A DNA stretch of 64,000 bases from NCBI GenBank assembly GCA_018105865.1, contig CM030840.1, positions 11,070,294 through 11,134,293 of the forward strand, read 5' to 3'. Shown here piece by piece: positions 59,685 to 64,000 of the stretch. The stretch comes from Metaphire vulgaris (lineage: Eukaryota > Annelida > Clitellata > Crassiclitellata > Megascolecidae). The position numbers and the translations under genes are program-made. Under the pieces are notes generated by a model, which saw nothing but the letters and a program-made list of their open reading frames with translations, did not search any database and was not told the DNA's origin. Position 1 is the first letter of the stretch. The number at the start of each line of letters is the position of its first letter.

Positions 59685-60583
59685 ATGAAAGGACAAGCGT
59701 TGCTGGCAATAGCTCTCGTTGAGCTCCTAATGGGAATCCCACTTAGAGTTGACGGCCATGGACAGGGACACAATGGCAGTTCCGATCAGACGACGATGAA
59801 CATCGCGTTCGATCTTCCAGACCTGACGGCAACTCTCGAAACTCCAACTGGAACGTCTCAGCTGGAGGCCTTCAAGTCGATCAACAACGATCAGATTCTT
59901 CGCGATACGACTGGCAAGAGGACGTCCGAACTGTTCTGGGTCAGCGTTGGTCTTCCGAACTTCGTCAAGACTCCGGACCCAAGAAATCAGACGATCAAAA
60001 GACTCTTTCACTTCTCCAACAACGGGTTCAACACCTACGTAGAAATGATGACGGCGTCGCAGAGAAAGGCGTTGGCGACGACGGCGAGAACCAAATACCG
60101 CGTGGAAATCTCCGAAAACCAGGTCGTAAACCTGATCCTCTCACGGTTCCAGTGCACTTTCTTGCTGTACGATGACGTCGGCGGCAAGTACATACTGAAT
60201 GGCAAGGTCTCGGACTTCAGAAATTTTCCGCTGAGAATGGATTTTGTTGCGCCAAGGAGAAGTCACGAAAGACAACTTTCACCGAATCGATGGAAGGAGG
60301 CGAATCGACGGCGGATTTGCAATTCGACTGCAAAATGGAATCGAGCGGAAAGCTGATGAGGACGAACACTCTGATGATCAGCGCCGACCAACAACTGCAG
60401 ATCGGACTCGAGGAGAAGCTGTTTGGACCGACAGGACCCGGAGGAGCGAACGAGGTGTACGTGACGAGAGATCAGATGACCGGATTGGCGACTGAGATGT
60501 ATGCAACGCTGAACATCGTGGAAGATTACCAGATGCCGGAGGTTCAGTTCAGAGAGGCATTCGTGGAAGGACTTGTCGCTCAG
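59685..60583 (+). CDS. unrecognised secreted protein, exon 1 (signal peptide and N-terminal region)
   Basis: ATG at 59685 starts a classic signal peptide (MKGQALLAIALVELLMG, cleavage likely near VDG-HG around residue 24). A globular region of about 275 residues follows, with no recognised domain. The frame breaks near 60243-60247 in a T run. Before it the protein reads in one frame to FPLRMDF; after it the coding signal continues in another frame (FTESMEGGESTADLQF) to LVAQ. One extra base there would give exactly 300 codons and a phase-0 end, so I infer a 1-bp deletion, either an assembly error or a real lesion. The donor is CAG|GCAAGT, a GC-type site. The family is not one I can name. It is likely secreted. 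Confidence 0.75.
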
Positions 60584-61025
60584 GCAAGTCCACGTTTATT
60601 TTGACGTATTATTATTTCGTGTAGTTATATTGTAGGCCGGCTCAGGGTTTAATCTAGGCCGTTTCCGGGGGGAAATTGCCCTTTCCCCCTCCGAAAATTT
60701 CAATTTCCTCTAAGAAATGTTGGCATACTAGATCAACTAACAGCAGCCCCCTAGCTGACTTCCCCCGGCTTTGTCAGTTCCCCGGAGTCCAGGAGTCTAG
60801 ATTAGACTCTGGGCTGGCTAATCAACTGCTTGATTTCTCATTTAGCGTTTCTTACTCCGCGAGATCTTCGGTAGTACAGGTTTGTTGTTGCCTATTGATT
60901 GTCAAATTGCTATTGTCGTAACAAACTGCAGGATAGTCAGATCCAGAATTTTAAATTCTTTTTGAAATAAATCACTGTTCTATTGTTAAAACTGGCTCTG
61001 TATAAGCACTTGTTTGAATGTTCAG
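60584..61025 (+). other. GC-AG intron of the secreted-protein gene
   Basis: The intron begins CAG|GCAAGT and ends TTCAG, 442 bp. No usable GT donor in the right phase lies between the last conserved codons and the stop at 60602. GC donors typically show this near-perfect consensus. The intron hosts a hAT MITE at 60643-60811. Confidence 0.65.
60643..60811. mobile_element. hAT MITE in the GC-AG intron
   Basis: Ends CAGGGTTTAATCTAGGCC and TCTAGATTAGACTCTG, flanked by GGCCGGCT and GGCTGGCT (7 of 8). Confidence 0.9.
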
Positions 61026-61601
61026 GTGTCGTCCAGCGCATTTGCTCAGGTCTCTGTGGACGTTGCGTTGGCGTCTCTGTCTAAGTACGGCTTCGACATC
61101 GGCGCCGACATCCAGCCGGACGTCATCAAGAGGGACATCGGGAAGGTTCTAGAAATACAGACCGTCGGTTCCAAGACTAGAATCATTCTGAACGAGACCA
61201 GCTATCGTCAGTTCGTCGACAATCAGTCTCGTTCTGGCGGAGGAAAAGCCGGGTTCTTCAGACTGTCTGCCTCTGCCAACTGGGCGAACGCCAATTCCAA
61301 AGCCAGCGTTTCCGACGACAGATCGTTAAGCGACCAGCTGAGAGAACTGAACTCGGCGTCACAGGAGGAGGCCCAGTGGGACGTACAGGGCAACGTCGTT
61401 CGTCCCAAGAGCCTGAACGTCGCGCGACTTACAAGGTCGAGAATGTCGAAGACTCTGACCTTCAGCAGAATTCGAATTCAGAGTTTTAATGCTCCTTTTC
61501 AGAGAAGTTTTGCCGTCTACACACTTCGATCAACGATTTCAGCGTCTTTTCTCGAGCAGCTTACAGAACGAGTCGTAAATCTTCAGAACGTCACTCAACA
61601 G
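61026..61601 (+). CDS. unrecognised secreted protein, exon 2
   Basis: The exon starts after TGAATGTTCAG and encodes exactly 192 codons in phase 0, beginning VSSSAFAQVSVDVALASL. It contains a Gly-rich turn (SGGGKAGFF), an Ala/Asn/Ser-rich stretch (SASANWANANSKAS), and a basic stretch RPKSLNVARLTRSRMSK. It ends in LEQLTERVVNLQNVTQQ, which looks like the start of a coiled coil continued by exon 3. The donor is CAG|GTTGTC; the frame reaches TAA two codons later. Codon use and absence of stops over 576 bases, plus phase agreement on both sides, support it as coding. No function can be assigned from motifs. Confidence 0.78.
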
Positions 61602-61689
61602 GTTGTCTAATAGGCACCACAGAGTTCATGATATCTTTAAACTGTGTATATTCACCCAACATCTTAGCATGATTTAAAGTGGCTTAGGA

Positions 61690-61797
61690 GCCATTACTGC
61701 CGATGTGAAAGCCACTAGGGGCGCTAACGGGGCATGAACCCGCCCCGTCAACCTACCGCTCCAGCGCCTATCCCACTCTGCCATCTTCTGCCCCTAG
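61690..61797 (-). mobile_element. tRNA-like SINE head in intron 2
   Basis: Minus strand from 61797: GATGGCAGAGTGGGATAGGC (A-box-like) and GGGTTCATGCCCC (B-box-like). It folds only partly as a tRNA, so SINE head rather than functional tRNA. Confidence 0.55.
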
Positions 61798-61884
61798 CTG
61801 CTTATATTGTGAAATAAAATAAATAGTTCTTATTCTGAGCAGTTTCTTTTCTAGTTCAATAACGGTTAGCTCATTCATTCTATA

Positions 61885-62090
61885 AATATTTTAGCAACCT
61901 TCTTGAATATTTTAGTAACCTTCTTAAATATTTTAGTAACCTTCTTAAATATTTTAACAACCTTCTTGAATATTTTAGTAACCTTCTTGAATATTTTAGT
62001 AACTTTCTTAAATAGTTTAGCAACCTTATTGAATATTTTAGTAACCTTCTTGAATATTTTAGTAACATTTTTAAATATTTTAGTAACCGT
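61885..62090 (+). repeat. 21-bp minisatellite in intron 2 of the secreted-protein gene
   Basis: About nine tandem units of AATATTTTAGTAACCTTCTT, with single-base variants, fill the 3' half of the intron. The long open frames across it in both directions are by-products of the 21-bp period, a multiple of three. Confidence 0.9.
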
Positions 62091-62145
62091 GCAAAGCAGT
62101 GCTGAAGCTTATTTCTATTGTTGTGCTCTTGACCGTTTGTCGCAG

Positions 62146-62523
62146 ACGAGAGACGAATTGACGAAGAAGACGACTGATCTTGGCTCCAGACTCACATCGA
62201 TGAGCGGAACAGTGCACCAGCTGTCGACAACTGTCGCTCAAAGAACTTCGACTGTTAACGGTCAGATCCAACAGCTCGGAGCCGCCGTCCAGTCGGCCAG
62301 GTCGGAGCTGACTGCGGGCATCGACGCCGTCGCGTCGCGCTCCCTGCGACGCTGTCGCATTTGCTTTCGGGAAATCGAAGGATCAAGTCAATGCCAGTTA
62401 AATCGGAATTCGTGTTCCGGGTGGAGTGACGCGGGGGCCGTCTGGACTCAGCCGTTCAGGGATGACACTGATAGACGTGCAGGTGGATGCCAATACCAGT
62501 GGATTGTCGAGTGTCAGGTGTAG
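62146..62523 (+). CDS. unrecognised secreted protein, exon 3 (coiled coil and six-Cys C-terminus)
   Basis: The acceptor is TTTGTCGCAG (ends 62145). The first about 65 residues (TRDELTKKTTDLGSRL...) have heptad-like spacing and few helix breakers, continuing the coiled coil from exon 2 and suggesting oligomerisation. The last 56 residues form a compact module with six cysteines in the pattern C-x2-C-x9-C-x6-C-x24-C-x7-C (residues 562, 565, 575, 582, 607, 615 of a 617-residue model), including SGWSDAG, FRDDTDRR and GGCQYQW. This would suit three disulfides in an extracellular recognition-type domain. The stop is TAG at 62521-62523, and AATAAA follows 79 bases later. I infer a secreted multimeric protein; ligand and family are unknown. 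Confidence 0.75.
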   Translation, partial: TRDELTKKTTDLGSRLTSMSGTVHQLSTTVAQRTSTVNGQIQQLGAAVQSARSELTAGIDAVASRSLRRCRICFREIEGSSQCQLNRNSCSGWSDAGAVWTQPFRDDTDRRAGGCQYQWIVECQV

Positions 62524-62601
62524 GCCAGCAGACACATTCGGCGGAAGTAATTGACGAGGCGCAAAAACCTAATTATATTTCATGGCAGTTGAAACTTCGT
62601 A

Positions 62602-62607
62602 AATAAA
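62602..62607 (+). promoter_or_regulatory. polyadenylation signal AATAAA
   Basis: A canonical AATAAA lies 79 bases after the stop of the secreted-protein gene, a normal 3' UTR distance. It supports 62523 as the true end of the coding region. Confidence 0.6.
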
Positions 62608-62767
62608 GTTACTGATTGACGATGGGCAATTTTAGTTCCAATTAATTATTTGACTGATTTATAAGCTAACTATATAATTCTGCTAATTGCTTAGGATATT
62701 AAGGTAATTCTAAACATAGCCCAGCCTATTCTAACGAAACGAACAATAATTAGGTATCCAATTCGGA

Positions 62768-63098
62768 CAGTAGCGGTTCCACCATGTTGATGACTGGGGA
62801 TGCATCCCCCACCGGGCTTCCGGATGACCTTTTTTGCTTGTCAACCTATTTTCCGGTGAGTTTTTTAATTTAGTGAAAAATACTGCAAATTACCTTCTTT
62901 TTTTAGCTTGTCGACCTTTTTTGCAAGGTTTGTTAACATTTAGTGGGCAAACAATAAAATTTGGGCAAACAATAAAAAATGGGCAAACAATAAAATCTCT
63001 TTTCCTTTTGTTTTTTTCTTCTTCACTTTGCATCTCCAACACCAACTTCCTATAAAAATTTTTCATCCCCCCACCAAGAATTCCTGGAACCGCCACTT
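62768..63098. mobile_element. hAT MITE, TSD AATTCGGA
   Basis: Starts CAGTAGCGGTTCCACC, ends TGGAACCGCCACTT, perfect AATTCGGA flanks. Contains GATGACCTTTTTTGCTTGTC. Confidence 0.92.
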
Positions 63099-63339
63099 AA
63101 TTCGGATATTAATACTATATTGAATGCGCTGTCCAGAAGCAATGAGGACACAGTGAACATTTTACGTAAAGAAATCCATCTATGTACTATTACAGTATAA
63201 ATAATTGCCGTGCTTTTGTGAATGTTTAACATTTATGTTTGAATTGGAATGACTAAAGTATTATCAATTTATCATTGTGCGGTTTCTGGGCCAACCTGTA
63301 TAACTAATGGCTGCAAATACCTGAGCGTGTTTTGAAGGC

Positions 63340-63709
63340 TTTAAGAGATGTGTCCTGACGTTTTGCGCTCTACACGACCTAGGGTTCCCTGCCCACCTCG
63401 CAGCCCTGGTTAGCAGACGGCAGCTCCCTTATTCGCGAATGCAACTCAGATCAACTCGGGAACTCAGGCTGGCTGTACCTCCACCGTCACGTGCTGCCGT
63501 ATTCGGTGAGAGATCAATGACACACGGGAACCCTGTTCTGTGAAACATGCAACCGAGTCATATTACGACAGAGACTGACTCTGAACGATTCCTGCGGAAA
63601 CTCAGAACATTCTTCTTTCAGAAATCGTTTGGACTGTAAAGCGCTCTTGATTTTAAATTTCTTCATGTGTACTGCACTATATAAGTCGGCTTCAATAATA
63701 ATAATAGCC

Positions 63710-63762
<53 letters not shown>

Positions 63763-63770
63763 TAATAATA
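63340..63770 (+). mobile_element. L2/CR1-like LINE 3' end with AAT tail
   Basis: Worn reading STRELRLAVPPPSRAAVFGE, then LRKLRTFFFQKSFGL and a stop, then GCACTATATAAGTCGG and (TAA)n at 63694-63770. Confidence 0.75.
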
Positions 63771-63789
63771 AATGAAGAAGTTAGAGAGA

Positions 63790-64000
63790 GATAGAGAACA
63801 CTGCAACTGAACATCATGGATGTAATTAATCAGAAAGAGAAGAATGAAATGGACCAGACACATACACAGAATAGAAGAAATAAGAAACCCAAAACGAATT
63901 TTCAACCCTACAAACCAGAGGGAAAAGATCTAAAGGAAGACCGAAATAAATGATTGGTGGACGGATTGGAAGAGGATCTGCACATGGCAGGGCCGAATTA
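63790..64000 (+). mobile_element. LINE post-RT fragment running off the window
   Basis: Frameshifted reading KWTRHIHRIEEIRNPKRIF and KGRPK, then WWTDW, similar to the region at 255-480. Cut by the window end. Confidence 0.6.

Noticed and set aside
61885..62090. Leu/Arg-rich minus and Phe/Asn-rich plus frames
   Set aside because: 21-bp minisatellite; also lies in an intron.

Overview
This is a eukaryotic, metazoan window. It has GT-AG (and one GC-AG) introns, an animal-type adenosine GPCR split over several exons, LINE remnants, tRNA-derived SINE-like units, many hAT-type MITEs, long microsatellites and short TTAGGG-type telomere-like runs. Frequent TAGGCCTA words and extreme simple-repeat content are reminiscent of some marine invertebrates, but I cannot name a species or even a phylum. 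No bacterial operon, CRISPR array or rRNA gene is present, and most long open frames are microsatellite artefacts.

Two host genes are supported, both on the + strand. (1) An adenosine receptor-like GPCR has exons at 35538-35756, 40549-40809, 48898-about 49428 and about 51723-52213. A plausible first coding exon lies far upstream at 5773-5893; it would make intron 1 about 29.6 kb. The known adenosine-binding positions are largely kept and the third intracellular loop is very long. (2) A secreted protein I do not recognise has exons at 59685-60583, 61026-61601 and 62146-62523, with AATAAA at 62602. It has a signal peptide, two globular regions, a coiled coil and a six-cysteine C-terminal module. 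Its first intron uses a GC donor, and exon 1 carries an apparent one-base frameshift.

The rest is mobile DNA and simple repeats. I found about 25 elements with hAT-like ends (CAGNG...CNCTG); most have matching 8-bp target-site duplications (TSDs). Other elements are PIF/Harbinger-like (TTA TSD), DD37D mariner-like (TA), a MULE-like foldback (9-bp TSD), L2/CR1-like and endonuclease-RT LINE 3' ends, and SINE-like units. They are heavily nested. Examples are 24286-25498 (mariner in Harbinger), 28056-28815 (two hATs in Harbinger), 38200-40400 (three hATs), 52443-54796 (LINE and hAT in hAT) and 55685-58616 (two hATs in a larger hAT).

The most unusual observations are three. A decayed multi-copy gene at 9070-11690 is split by five separate insertions; its exact TSDs let the pre-insertion reading be followed, and a second decayed copy lies at 32830-33800 on the minus strand. 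A roughly 20-base word, GACAAGCAAAAAAGGTCATC and close variants, recurs about 25 times in both orientations inside otherwise different MITE families. A 1-kb mariner derivative carries microsatellites at matching places in both long inverted arms.

Layout: 1-5.7 kb LINE ends, hAT MITEs and tandem repeats; 5.8-35.5 kb candidate first receptor exon and a repeat-filled intron; 35.5-52.2 kb receptor core; 52.4-58.6 kb nested transposons; 59.7-62.6 kb secreted-protein gene; 62.8-64 kb hAT MITE and LINE ends.
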